Shown piece by piece: positions 38,161-47,329 of a stretch of 64,000 bases of DNA. This stretch comes from Acetobacter indonesiensis (lineage in GTDB: Bacteria > Pseudomonadota > Alphaproteobacteria > Acetobacterales > Acetobacteraceae), in contig NZ_BAMW01000045.1 of assembly GCF_000963945.1 (NCBI RefSeq), positions 245,653 through 309,652 on the forward strand, written 5' to 3'. The position numbers were made by a program, and so were the translations under genes. Below the pieces are notes generated by a model. That model was not told the DNA's origin. It searched no databases and saw only the letters and a list, made by a program, of their open reading frames with translations. Numbering within the stretch: position 1 is the first letter of the stretch; each line of letters starts with the position of its first letter.

Positions 38161-40536
38161 TCAGAAATTATGATCGGGCTTTTGAGCAGTTAATTTTTCG
38201 GCTGTGCGCAAAATACACTCTGGTGTTGCCGGTGCATCAAGCTTCGGGCAAATTTTATAATCTGCTATACTGGCTAGAGCATCTGAAATCGCCTGTAGCA
38301 CGGCTACACCATGCACAAAAGGTGGTTCTCCTACCGCTTTTGAACGGAAAATCGTTTCTTCTTTGTTTGGGCTTTGTTTTAGTAATTGTACGTTAAAAAT
38401 CCGCGGGCGATCAGAACATGCAGGTATTTTATAGGTACTTGGTGCGTGGGTTCGCAACTGCCCTTTATCGTCCCACACAAGTTCCTCCATTGTCAGCCAA
38501 CCAGCGCCCTGAACAAATCCCCCTTCAATCTGGCCAATATCAATCGCGGGATTAAGTGATTGACCCGCATCATGCAGGATATCCACACGCTCAATCCGTG
38601 TTTCACCAGTCAATAAATCAATCGCCACTTCCGCGCATGCTGCCCCATACGCAAAATAATAAAAAGGTCGACCTCGGCCCGTATTCGGATTCCATGAGAT
38701 TTTGGGGGTTTTATAAAACCCGTTTGCAGATAACGAGACACGATCAAAATAAGCTGCTTTGGTTAGTTCTGGAAAAGAGACCACCTTATCGCCGACATGT
38801 ACTCCATCAGGCAGAAAACGAACTTGCTCTTGGTTTACATTCCAATGTTTAGAGGCAAACTCTTCAAGCCGACCTTTAATTTTAGTAACGGCATCCAAAA
38901 CCGCCATGCCATTCAAATCAGCACCACTTGATGCCGCAGTTGCGGATGTGTTTGGCACTTTTCCTGTAGTTGTTGCCGTAATTCTTACTCTGTCTTCAGC
39001 TAGGCCGAATTCACGCATGGCAATCTGCACCATTTTTGTATGGAGCCCTTGCCCCATTTCAGTGCCACCATGATTCACCTGCACCGACCCATCAGTGTAA
39101 ACATGCACCAGTGCGCCAGCCTGATTATAATGCGTTGCTGTAAAGGAAATACCGAACTTTACTGGCGTCAGAGCAATGCCACGCTTTATGTAAGGGCTGT
39201 GTTTGTTTCTTTCCCTCACAGCGCTCCGACGCTGGCGATAATCACATCTCTTTGCCAGTTCAGTCATAATATCAGCAGCGATAGAGTCCTCAACTGTCAT
39301 ATGATAGGGGGTTATGTCCCGTGCGCCTGTACCATATGTATTGCGCACTCTGATATCTAATGGGTCCAGGCCCGTAGCAAACGCAATTTCTTCAATAACT
39401 CTTTCCGCTGCCACAATGCCCTGCGGCCCACCAAACCCGCGATAAGCGGTATTAGATTGCGTATTGGTTTTTAATGGTTCTGAACGGAACCTGACATCAG
39501 GATAAAAATAGGCGTTATCTGCATGAAACAATGCCCGATCGATGACAGGACCTGACAAGTCAGCAGACCAGCCACATCGGGCAGCAAGAGTCATGTCAAC
39601 CGCGAGAATATCGCCCTTATCAGTGAAGCCAACGTCATAATCAATCACAAAATCATGCCGTTTACCGGTCATGAGCATATCGTCATCACGATCAAGACGG
39701 ATTTTGGCGGCGCGACCGGTCAGGTTTGCAGCAAGTGCAGCCAAGCATGCTGGTGTATTTGCCTGCGTTTCCTTGCCGCCAAATCCACCGCCCATACGAC
39801 GGACCTCAACGGTGACAAGATTGCTTGGCCTATCCAGCACATGCGCTACCATGTGCTGTGTTTCAGTGGGGTGCTGCGTTGAAGACCAGATACGCATCTC
39901 GCCTTCTTCACCCGGCTGTGCCAGAGCCGCCTGCCCTTCCAGATAAAAATGCTCCTGCCCACCAATTGTAATACGCCCGTTGAGCCGACGTGGGGCTTCC
40001 GCAAGACCTTTATCCACATCCCCCCGCTTCATTTCGAGCGGTCTCCAAACAAGTTCAGAACCGGCAGCGCGGGCTTGTGCAATATTGAGAACCGCAGGGA
40101 GGTCTTCGTATTCAATTTCCGCCAGCCTGGCAGCTTTTCGCGCAATACTTCTGTTTTCCGCAATCACAGCAAAAATAGGCTGACCGTAATAAAAAACCTC
40201 ATCTTCAGCCAGAAGGGGCTCATCATCCTTGCCAACAGGGCTGACCTGATTATGCCCCGGAACGTCACGGTGCGTTAGAACCCCAATCACACCGGGCAGA
40301 GCTTTGACGGCATCCAGATTCAGAGAAATAATCCGTGCATGCGCTTTCGTGCTCAAACCCGGGACAACATGCACCAGTCCCTGCGGTTCAGGGAGGTCAT
40401 CAATATATGTTGCTGAACCTGAAACATGCATTCTTGCACTTTCATGCTTCAGGCTTTTGGTCGCTCCGCCCTTCACTACAGGCAGGTGCGGCTGATCGTT
40501 TTCTGGTTTCTTTAAGCTAATGGACACATCAGACAT
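38161..40536 (-). CDS. xdhB: Xanthine dehydrogenase molybdopterin-binding subunit
   Basis: A 791-residue catalytic subunit that oxidises hypoxanthine and xanthine to urate. Motifs: HFYLEGQAALAQPG, RRMGGGFGGKETQANTP, RGFGGPQGIVAAE, HGGTEMGQGLHTKMVQIA and KAVGEPPFVHGVAV with the catalytic Glu. It overlaps xdhA by eight bases. Cytoplasmic; no Tat signal. Full length for the bacterial two-subunit type. Confidence 0.95.
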   Translation of the reverse strand: MSDVSISLKKPENDQPHLPVVKGGATKSLKHESARMHVSGSATYIDDLPEPQGLVHVVPGLSTKAHARIISLNLDAVKALPGVIGVLTHRDVPGHNQVSPVGKDDEPLLAEDEVFYYGQPIFAVIAENRSIARKAARLAEIEYEDLPAVLNIAQARAAGSELVWRPLEMKRGDVDKGLAEAPRRLNGRITIGGQEHFYLEGQAALAQPGEEGEMRIWSSTQHPTETQHMVAHVLDRPSNLVTVEVRRMGGGFGGKETQANTPACLAALAANLTGRAAKIRLDRDDDMLMTGKRHDFVIDYDVGFTDKGDILAVDMTLAARCGWSADLSGPVIDRALFHADNAYFYPDVRFRSEPLKTNTQSNTAYRGFGGPQGIVAAERVIEEIAFATGLDPLDIRVRNTYGTGARDITPYHMTVEDSIAADIMTELAKRCDYRQRRSAVRERNKHSPYIKRGIALTPVKFGISFTATHYNQAGALVHVYTDGSVQVNHGGTEMGQGLHTKMVQIAMREFGLAEDRVRITATTTGKVPNTSATAASSGADLNGMAVLDAVTKIKGRLEEFASKHWNVNQEQVRFLPDGVHVGDKVVSFPELTKAAYFDRVSLSANGFYKTPKISWNPNTGRGRPFYYFAYGAACAEVAIDLLTGETRIERVDILHDAGQSLNPAIDIGQIEGGFVQGAGWLTMEELVWDDKGQLRTHAPSTYKIPACSDRPRIFNVQLLKQSPNKEETIFRSKAVGEPPFVHGVAVLQAISDALASIADYKICPKLDAPATPECILRTAEKLTAQKPDHNF

Positions 40537-42007
40537 ATGCTTTGTCTTTCCACCCAGCTAACCGCGTTTCAACAATTGTTGGTGTTGCAGTTTCCGCAAA
40601 AAACCGGGTCAGTAGATTGGCTGCAACCTGCCGTCGGTACCATTCAGTGCTTCGCACGTCAGAAAGGGGCGTAAAATCAGTCTGAATGGCTTCCCTTGCT
40701 TCTTCAAGTGTTGCTTTATCCCAAGGTTTTCCCAAAATAGCAGCTTCAGTCGCATAAGCTCGTTTAGGCGTAGCAGCCATACCCCCAAACGCAATACGAA
40801 TATGGGTAACAATGCCGTCGCCATTACACGTCATGGCAAAAACACCCAACAATGCTGAAATATCCTGATCAAACCGCTTTGATATTTTATAAGCCCTATA
40901 AAGCAGATTTTTATCTGGTTTGGGAATAACCAGAGCCTCTATGAACTCCTCAGGCTGCCTATCCTGTTTTCCATAAGCAATGAAATAATCTTCAATAGGT
41001 AACGAGCGAGTTACCTGCCCTTTTCTAAGAACCAGAATAGCTTCCGCCGCAATAAAAAGAGGCGGCCCATCCCCAATCGGGGAACCATTGCCGATATTTC
41101 CACAAACAGTTCCGGCGTTCCGAACCTGTGTCGAGCCAATGCGACGAATGACTTCTCCTGCATCGGGTAGAATTGTAGCAATAGCTGAATGGGCGCGACT
41201 ATAAGTGACCCCAGCGCCAATCCAAAGTTCATCATCCGTTTCATGCAGTGCTTTCAAGCTTTCGACACTGCCAATACTGATGATATGAGGAAGTGAGTTT
41301 AACCGTTTCGTAACCCAAAGCCCTACATCAGTAGCTCCGGCTACCAAGGTTGCGTCCGGATTATCTTGGTAAATTGAGGCCAGCTCCTCGACAGTTGCAG
41401 GCAAACTTACTGTCCCTGCCGGCGCACTGATCTTGCAGGAACTACGAGGCAAAAACGTTTCAAGTCTATTTTTTATGGTCTGTTCTTGCTGATCAAAGTG
41501 ATCAGATTTTGTTGCCAGTGCCTGCTTCATGGCTTTTACAATCGGTGCGTAGCCAGTGCAGCGACAAAGATTTCCTGCCAAAGCATCATTAATTGCCGCC
41601 TCATCCGTACTGGCAGAAGGGGACTTATAGTAGGCGACCATAGACATAACGAAGCCTGGCGTACAAAATCCACACTGTGATCCGTGTTGATCGACCATGG
41701 CCTGCTGAACAGGGTGAAGGGCTCCTGTAGGATCGCGTAAATCTTCGACGGTGAAGATTTGAGCCCCATCGAGCATCCAAAGAAACTGGATACAGGCGTT
41801 TACGGCTTTCCATTCCAACTTATTGTCCTGCATACGGACAACCAAGATGGTACAAGCGCCGCAGTCACCTTCATTGCATCCTTCTTTTGTGCCCGTCCGG
41901 TGACGTTCTTCTCGCAACCAATCCAAAACCGTTGTTTCAGGAGCAAAGCCAGAAACTTGGCAATACTGATCTCCCAGATAAAATTGGATATGATCACGCA
42001 CTGACAC
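40529..42007 (-). CDS. xdhA: Xanthine dehydrogenase Fe-S/FAD subunit
   Basis: A 492-residue subunit carrying two [2Fe-2S] clusters (KEGCNEGDCGACTI with the later Cys in NACIQF; QCGFCTPGFVMSM and NLCRCTGYAPI) and an FAD domain (ATLVAGATDVGLWV, GTVCGNIGNGSPIGD). It passes electrons from the Mo site to NAD. First gene of xdhABC, divergent from a LysR gene that is now broken by an IS element. Confidence 0.95.
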   Translation of the reverse strand: MSVRDHIQFYLGDQYCQVSGFAPETTVLDWLREERHRTGTKEGCNEGDCGACTILVVRMQDNKLEWKAVNACIQFLWMLDGAQIFTVEDLRDPTGALHPVQQAMVDQHGSQCGFCTPGFVMSMVAYYKSPSASTDEAAINDALAGNLCRCTGYAPIVKAMKQALATKSDHFDQQEQTIKNRLETFLPRSSCKISAPAGTVSLPATVEELASIYQDNPDATLVAGATDVGLWVTKRLNSLPHIISIGSVESLKALHETDDELWIGAGVTYSRAHSAIATILPDAGEVIRRIGSTQVRNAGTVCGNIGNGSPIGDGPPLFIAAEAILVLRKGQVTRSLPIEDYFIAYGKQDRQPEEFIEALVIPKPDKNLLYRAYKISKRFDQDISALLGVFAMTCNGDGIVTHIRIAFGGMAATPKRAYATEAAILGKPWDKATLEEAREAIQTDFTPLSDVRSTEWYRRQVAANLLTRFFAETATPTIVETRLAGWKDKAYV

Positions 42008-42135
42008 TTTTCCCCTGAAAATTGATCCTAGATGAGCTTATTACGCCTGTAAGTAAGCGTTTAATCCCATTCAGCGTCTTGAGTATACGACTGATATAGC
42101 ACCGTAGTCTCTTATAAAATCACCAAAAAATCGTT

Positions 42136-42152
42136 CTTTGTCCAACACAAAG
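42136..42152. promoter_or_regulatory. Palindrome in the xdhA/lysR divergent promoter
   Basis: ctttgt-ccaac-acaaag is a perfect six-base dyad with the T-N11-A geometry typical of LysR-family operators, located between the divergent xdhA and lysR starts (42008-42227). It is a candidate operator only; binding is inferred. Confidence 0.45.
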
Positions 42153-42953
42153 AAACACACAGCGCGTTGCATTTTTGTCGACGGCAATCATAGAATACAT
42201 CGACAGACATCAGGAGCTTACAATCACATGCCAAATTCGGCCCGCGTATTCACGATGTCCCGTTTTGCTCACTATTTTGAAGTTGTGGCACAGACTGGCT
42301 CAATCCGTCAGGCGGCAGTGGTGCTCAATGTGTCACCTTCGGCGATAAACCGACAAATTTTAGCTATTGAAGACAATTTGGATACTCTTTTGTTTCATCG
42401 TCACAATGCGGGCCTAAGCTTAACCAGCGCGGGTGAATTACTACTGGCAACGATCCGTGCGAATAAAAGAGATTTTGATGCTTTCCAGACACGGCTGGCA
42501 GCCCTTTCAGGTTTGCACGGCGGTCTCGTGTCAATGGCCGTGGTTGAAGCCATGAGCGACCGTTTTATTCCTGATGTGCTTGCTGATATGAGCAAGCTTT
42601 ATCCGCGTGTAGAATTTTCCGTTAAGACGCAAGATTTTAAAGCTATTTGGCATACTGTCGCCCGAAATGAAGTTGATTTCGGTATTACTTTGTTAAGTGA
42701 TGAAAAAATTCCTAGACGTGTCAAAGTAGCAGCAACACTTCATGCACCCATCGGGTTTGTTGTAAGACCAGATCACCCTATTGCACAGCGTCAAGAAATA
42801 CGTTTGAGTCAGGCTGCTGGTAATCGCTTTATTTTTCCAGATGCTACGCTTGCCGTTGGTGCTGCAATCAAAGAGGGATTGCAGCACCAATCTGATATCC
42901 AAGCCTCTTTTACCTGCAATCGTATCGTCAGCGTAAAAGCACTTGTGCGTTCA

Positions 42954-42973
42954 GAGCCCTTTTGGAAATTCGC
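42954..42973. repeat. IS left terminal inverted repeat
   Basis: gagcccttttggaaattcgc, matching the right end with one mismatch. Confidence 0.93.
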
Positions 42974-43044
42974 TATGATAGGTTTTCAAGAGGTTTTGAG
43001 TGTGATTCAAAGGCAGGATGTGGACGCCAGCACAACGAGGCCGC

Positions 43045-43842
43045 ATGGCCGGAATTACACGCAAGACGAAACGCTATCCGTCTGATCTGACAGATGAGGA
43101 ATGGGAGCGCATAGCGCCTCTGATGCCCCCTGCGAACCGGCGTGGTCGGAAACGGACAACCGATTTCCGTGAGATCATCAATGCTCTGCGCTATCTCGTG
43201 CGCTCAGGCTGTGGTTGGGAGATGCTTCCGGTTCATTTTGGCCCATGGCAAACGGTTTACTGGTGGTTCCGCAGGCTGATGCGCCGTTTCCTGTTCCAGA
43301 CCATTCATGATGTCTGTCTGATGCTCGATCGTGAAGCGGCAGGACGCGAAACCAGTCCATCGGGTGGTGTCATTGATAGCCAGAGTATCAAGGCACCCCA
43401 CGCAAAGACACGTGGTTATGACGCAGGCAAGAAGATCGTCGGTCGGAAACGTCACATCGCAGTTGATACGGATGGCCGCCTTCTCCTGGTCCAGCTGACA
43501 ACAGCCGATATTTCGGACAGTGCAGGAGGACAGATGATCCTTGATGCCATTCGTAAACGCTGGCCTTGGGTGAAGCACCTGTTTGCCGATGGAGCCTATG
43601 ACCGCCTCCAGTTGATGGATAAGGCCACGTTTCTCGACTTCACAGTCGAGATCATCCGGCGGTCAGAGACAGCAAAAGGGTTTGAAATCCTGCCGCGTCG
43701 GTGGGTTGTGGAACGGACCTTCGGTTGGATGATCCGCTGGCGTCGCCTTGTGAAGGACTACGAACAGCGGATCGACGTCGCAGAGGCCATGATCCACATC
43801 GCCATGGGATGCCTCATGCTACGCCGAAACGCTCATCCGTGA
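43045..43842 (+). CDS. IS5-family transposase
   Basis: About 265 residues from ATG 43045 (the frame is open from ATG 43018, but homologues usually begin near MAGITRKTKRYPSDLTDEEW). It has the DUF4096-type N-terminus with PPANRRGRKRTTDFREIINAL, then a DDE catalytic domain: GGVIDSQSIKAP, LFADGAYDRL and WVVERTFGWM carry Asp, Asp and Glu. There are no stops or frameshifts, so it is probably active. Confidence 0.95.
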   Translation: MAGITRKTKRYPSDLTDEEWERIAPLMPPANRRGRKRTTDFREIINALRYLVRSGCGWEMLPVHFGPWQTVYWWFRRLMRRFLFQTIHDVCLMLDREAAGRETSPSGGVIDSQSIKAPHAKTRGYDAGKKIVGRKRHIAVDTDGRLLLVQLTTADISDSAGGQMILDAIRKRWPWVKHLFADGAYDRLQLMDKATFLDFTVEIIRRSETAKGFEILPRRWVVERTFGWMIRWRRLVKDYEQRIDVAEAMIHIAMGCLMLRRNAHP

Positions 43843-43858
43843 ATTTCCAAAAGGGCTC
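43839..43858. repeat. IS right terminal inverted repeat
   Basis: gtgaatttccaaaagggctc, the reverse complement of the left end except at one position. Confidence 0.93.
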
Positions 43859-44132
43859 TCAGGCCTTGGTATCGCGTTACTAACGCAAGCTGATATCATT
43901 GATGAAGAAAAATCGGGAGAACTTTTCTTTGTAAAAATAGCGCAAAGTGACATCAGGCCTCTTGGCTTTGCGCTCATTCATAATACTCAAAGGCAGCTTT
44001 CAGCAGCGCCTCATTCAACTTTATCCATAATTACCAAAAATTTTGAAACACTTTCATTGTTAGGCTAGAGTTTTTTTCAAAATGTAACGGTAAAACTCTA
44101 GCACATCTTAACGTATAAAAGTATGGCCAAGC

Positions 44133-45560
44133 TCACTCTTCTTTCATATTAAAAGACGTCAGATTATCATGCCCTGATATGTCACTGACTAGGCTAGGCT
44201 GCTTTGGCGATTTTTTTTCTGTTTCTGGCATAAAATGGTTGAAAACCAGATGTAAGGCCATGGCAGACACAGAACCTAACGTAATACCGCTACCAAACAC
44301 GATTTGAGCCCAGTGAGGAAAGTTGTCTGCAATGTGTGGTTGCGCCGTCGCCATCATGCCCAAACCAACACTTGTGCCGACAATAATCATGTTATTCTGA
44401 TTATCGAAATCGACCTGCGTTAACGTCTGAATGCCAACAACAGCAACCGTCGCGAACATTGAGAGCGCAGCCCCACCTAATACAGGTAACGGCACACAAG
44501 CCATAATAGCCGCTAGTTTGGGAATGCACCCCAACATAATCATAATAAGCGCTGCTGCTGCCACCACCCATCTGCTTTTAATCTGGGTCAGTCTGACCAA
44601 ACCAACATTTTCAGCGAAACAGGTGTAAGGAAAAGAGTTCAAAATACCGCCAATAGCTGTGGCAATACCATCTGCCCGAATTGCGCTTGCTATATCTTGT
44701 TCAGTGATCCTTTTTTTGACGATTGCCCCTGTTGCAAACACATCCCCAGTTGTTTCCAGCATAGAAATAATCATTACTATGATCATCGACAGTATGGGAA
44801 CCAGCCGAAAACTTGGCACACCAAAATAAAATGGTGTTGGGACCGTCAATAAAGGGGCAGCAGAAACGTCCTGAAACTGTGCATCGCCTAAAATCCAAGC
44901 AATCAGAGTACCACATACCAATCCCAAAAGAATGGCAATTGTACCGATGAACCCCTTACAGAATTTTTGGATGCCAAGAATACAGAATAATGTACCCAAT
45001 CCATAGGCAACATTTCTCAACTGCACAGGATCTTGCATCGTATTACTGCCTCTACCGGCAACAATATCGTTTGCAGCAACCGGCAATAAAGCCAGTCCAA
45101 TAATTAAAATAACTGACCCAGTAACAACTGGCGGGAAAAATCGAATTAATTTAGAGAAATGAGGTGCAAGAAAATATGAAAAAATACCTGCAATAATTAC
45201 TGAGCCAAAAATTTGCTGCAAGCCACCAATACCACCACCGGCAGCCGTGCCAATAGCAATCATTGGCATGACAGCAACAAATGTTACCCCTTGCAGTAAG
45301 GGCAACCTGACACCTATTTTGCCAATTCCTACCGCCTGAAGCATAGATGCTATGCCGCAGGTAAAAAGATCTGCTTCTATTAAATGTTCAAGCACGTCAT
45401 GGGGTAAGCCTAACGCACTGGCCACTAAAATGGGAACAATAACTGCCGCAGCATAAAATGTCAGAACATGCTGAAACCCATAAACGCCCAACTGCCAAGC
45501 TGGTAATATTTCATCCACGGGATGAATATCTTGTTTTGCGGTTCTGACAGAATTCACCAC
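44133..45560 (-). CDS. NCS2 xanthine/uric acid permease
   Basis: About 475 residues from GTG 45560, which follows a GGGAG Shine-Dalgarno and starts two bases after the hydroxyisourate hydrolase stop; the longer frame to 45626 would be buried in that gene. It has 12-14 hydrophobic segments of the nucleobase:cation symporter-2 family: GFQHVLTFYAAAVIVPILVA, FPPVVTGSVILIIGLALLPVA, ETTGDVFATGAIV and FPYTCFAENVGLVRLTQI. It fits proton symporters for xanthine or urate (UacT/PucJK-like). It is last in the uraD/uraH operon, supporting urate or xanthine as substrate. Confidence 0.92.
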   Translation of the reverse strand: MVNSVRTAKQDIHPVDEILPAWQLGVYGFQHVLTFYAAAVIVPILVASALGLPHDVLEHLIEADLFTCGIASMLQAVGIGKIGVRLPLLQGVTFVAVMPMIAIGTAAGGGIGGLQQIFGSVIIAGIFSYFLAPHFSKLIRFFPPVVTGSVILIIGLALLPVAANDIVAGRGSNTMQDPVQLRNVAYGLGTLFCILGIQKFCKGFIGTIAILLGLVCGTLIAWILGDAQFQDVSAAPLLTVPTPFYFGVPSFRLVPILSMIIVMIISMLETTGDVFATGAIVKKRITEQDIASAIRADGIATAIGGILNSFPYTCFAENVGLVRLTQIKSRWVVAAAALIMIMLGCIPKLAAIMACVPLPVLGGAALSMFATVAVVGIQTLTQVDFDNQNNMIIVGTSVGLGMMATAQPHIADNFPHWAQIVFGSGITLGSVSAMALHLVFNHFMPETEKKSPKQPSLVSDISGHDNLTSFNMKEE

Positions 45561-45561
45561 G

Positions 45562-45894
45562 TTAGCTCCCTCGATAAGTCGAATAGCCGTAAGGGGCGGC
45601 CAAAAGTGGAACATGGGCATGAGCATTTGCGCTCAATCCAAAGACGATAGGAACAACATCTAGAAACGGTGGGTCGGATAGTGTCATCCCTTGGGAAAGG
45701 AAATAGTCAGCCACATCAAATTCAAGACGATAATTTCCCTTTTGCAGGTCTAACTCCCGCAATTGCGGACACCGTCCATCTACGTCTGTTTTTCCTGAAA
45801 ACAAAACTGTAGCACCATGAAACAGGCGAAAGGCGATCCCGGCCGCAGGCTTGCCCGTGACAGTATCTAAAACATGTGTGGACAAAGAACTCAT
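45562..45894 (-). CDS. uraH: 5-hydroxyisourate hydrolase (transthyretin-like)
   Basis: A 110-residue protein that hydrolyses 5-hydroxyisourate to OHCU. Family motifs are at both ends: LSTHVLDTVTGKPAAGI (active-site His and the Arg-bearing strand region) and YGYSTYRGS at the C-terminus. No signal peptide. It overlaps uraD by ATGA. Complete. Confidence 0.96.
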   Translation of the reverse strand: MSSLSTHVLDTVTGKPAAGIAFRLFHGATVLFSGKTDVDGRCPQLRELDLQKGNYRLEFDVADYFLSQGMTLSDPPFLDVVPIVFGLSANAHAHVPLLAAPYGYSTYRGS

Positions 45895-46406
45895 AACTGC
45901 ACCTTATCCTGCAATCGTAACGATGCAATAGCGTCAATTTGTGTAAGCGCTTCGGCCAGTTCTGCGTCTGGGCTGCTTTGCAGGCGTGTGGCCATTGCCT
46001 CAAGAATAACTGCCTTGGGCGATTTCCCGGCTTTGCGCACGCAAATCACAAATGGCATGCCGAATTTTTCTCGGTATGCTGTATTCAGTTTATGAAACTG
46101 CTCATATTCAGCAGGTGTAAGCCTATCTAACCCTGCCCCTCCCTGCTCGTGCTGGGATTCAGTGCTCAACGCCTGGTCAATTCCTGCACGATGACCCAAT
46201 TCAGGATGAGCCTTTACAAGGGCTAATTGTGCCTCTTTATCAGCTTGTCTTACCACTTGGGCAAATGCCCCAAGCATTTGTGCTGTATCAGAAAATGGAC
46301 GATACGCGCAGGCTTTCGCCGCGATCCATGGTGAGTGTTCGTAAATAGAACCAAATTCTGCAACAAAATCTTCGGTGCTTAAGCTATTTATATCGTCAAG
46401 GGTCAT
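45891..46406 (-). CDS. uraD: OHCU decarboxylase
   Basis: About 171 residues from ATG 46406, which overlaps the allantoinase stop (ATGA); the frame extends 18 codons further up but no start there is better. It decarboxylates 2-oxo-4-hydroxy-4-carboxy-5-ureidoimidazoline to S-allantoin. Seen: VKAHPELGHRAGID with the catalytic His, the EQGGAGLDRLTPAEYEQFHKLN segment and YREKFGMPFVICVRK. Complete. Confidence 0.95.
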   Translation of the reverse strand: MTLDDINSLSTEDFVAEFGSIYEHSPWIAAKACAYRPFSDTAQMLGAFAQVVRQADKEAQLALVKAHPELGHRAGIDQALSTESQHEQGGAGLDRLTPAEYEQFHKLNTAYREKFGMPFVICVRKAGKSPKAVILEAMATRLQSSPDAELAEALTQIDAIASLRLQDKVQL

Positions 46407-47296
46407 GCCGGATGAACTTTCAGCCAATGCTGCGCAATTTCCAATCTGGTTGCCACCCATACGTTTTCCTGCTTGCGTAAGTAGTCAAGAAAACGCGCTA
46501 CAGCCAAAGCGCGGGCGGGTTTTCCAGCTAAACGGCAATGCAGACCGATTGACATCATGCGGCCGCCTTCACAGTAAAGCATGTCAAAGTTGTCGCGCAT
46601 GTAATTAAAAAACTGTTCGCCGTCTGTAAAACCATTCAGAGCCGCAAACTTCATGTCATTTACGTCAAGCGTATACGGCACAATAAGCTGCGGTTTTCCG
46701 TAGTGTCGATCATAATACGGTAAATCATCCGCGTAAGAGTCTGCATCATAGACGAAGCCTCCCTCTTCCACGATCAGTCTTGCCGTGTTGGGGCTGGTGC
46801 GCCCCTGATACCAGCCAAGAGGCCGCTGACCCGTCACTTCTGTATGAAGTGCAATAGCGTCACGAATATGGGCACGCTCAATATCTTCGGGAATGTCCTG
46901 ATAATCTATCCACCGTAACCCATGGGAGGCAATTTCCCACTCACTCCGCTTCATGGCAGCGACAATTTCCGGGTTTAGTGCGAGGGCATTCGCAACACCA
47001 AAAACTGTGGGCCGGAACCCTGCATCGTCAAATAATCGATGTAAACGCCAGAAACCTGCCCGGCTCCCGTACTCATACAGACTTTCCATCTGCATGGACC
47101 GTGCGCCGATAATTGATCGCGTCCCCACCATTTCAGATAAGAATGCTTCTGACCCTTTATCACCGTGTAGAATACTGTTTTCTGCACCTTCTTCATAATT
47201 CACAACGAACTGCACAGCAATTCGCGCACCATTTGGCCATTTCGGATCAGGTGGGGTTGAGCCGTAACCAACCATGTCACGCGGGTAAGAAGACAT
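46403..47296 (-). CDS. puuE: PuuE-type allantoinase (polysaccharide deacetylase fold)
   Basis: About 297 residues from ATG 47296, two codons after a GTG-GTG. This metal-independent allantoinase opens allantoin to allantoate. Typical segments are YPRDMVGYGSTPPDPKWPNGARI, NYEEGAENSILHGD, EYGSRAGFWRLHRLF, WEIASHGLRWIDYQ, GWYQGRTSPNTARL and MSIGLHCRLAGKPARA. It belongs to the NodB-fold PuuE family rather than the amidohydrolase AllB family. Coupled to uraD. Confidence 0.93.
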   Translation of the reverse strand: MSSYPRDMVGYGSTPPDPKWPNGARIAVQFVVNYEEGAENSILHGDKGSEAFLSEMVGTRSIIGARSMQMESLYEYGSRAGFWRLHRLFDDAGFRPTVFGVANALALNPEIVAAMKRSEWEIASHGLRWIDYQDIPEDIERAHIRDAIALHTEVTGQRPLGWYQGRTSPNTARLIVEEGGFVYDADSYADDLPYYDRHYGKPQLIVPYTLDVNDMKFAALNGFTDGEQFFNYMRDNFDMLYCEGGRMMSIGLHCRLAGKPARALAVARFLDYLRKQENVWVATRLEIAQHWLKVHPA

Positions 47297-47329
47297 CACC
47301 ACTTTCTCAGATTTCTGTCTTTGTCTGGT

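Larger units (their letters stand above)
42954..43858. mobile_element. Complete IS5-family (IS427-like) insertion sequence
   Basis: A 905-bp element with 20-bp terminal inverted repeats (one mismatch), a 3-bp target duplication tca on both sides (42951-42953 and 43859-43861), and one intact transposase. TNA-type duplications and a single DDE reading frame fit the IS427 group. Its near-perfect ends suggest a recent insertion. Confidence 0.95.
42228..44068 (+). pseudogene. LysR-family regulator split by an IS5-family insertion
   Basis: The start is ATG 42228, preceded by CAGGAG. The N-terminal helix-turn-helix is intact (HYFEVVAQTGSIRQAAVVLN). The frame enters the IS at 42954 and stops at 43085 with about 44 foreign residues. 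Removing the IS and one TCA copy restores an exact frame (SVKALVRS joined to GLGIALLTQADIID) ending at the TAG at 44066-44068, giving a normal 310-residue LysR protein. The truncated product keeps the DNA-binding domain and about 240 native residues but loses the last 68 of the effector domain. It is divergent from xdhA and resembles the intact LysR at 48971, so it probably regulated purine catabolism. Confidence 0.92.

Noticed and set aside
42138..43085. LysR frame with a novel C-terminus
   Set aside because: The last ~44 residues come from the IS left end; this is a truncation product, not a natural fusion.
45561..45626. Longer N-terminus of the NCS2 permease
   Set aside because: The extra 22 codons lie inside the hydroxyisourate hydrolase gene and lack a start with ribosome-binding site; GTG 45560 has one.
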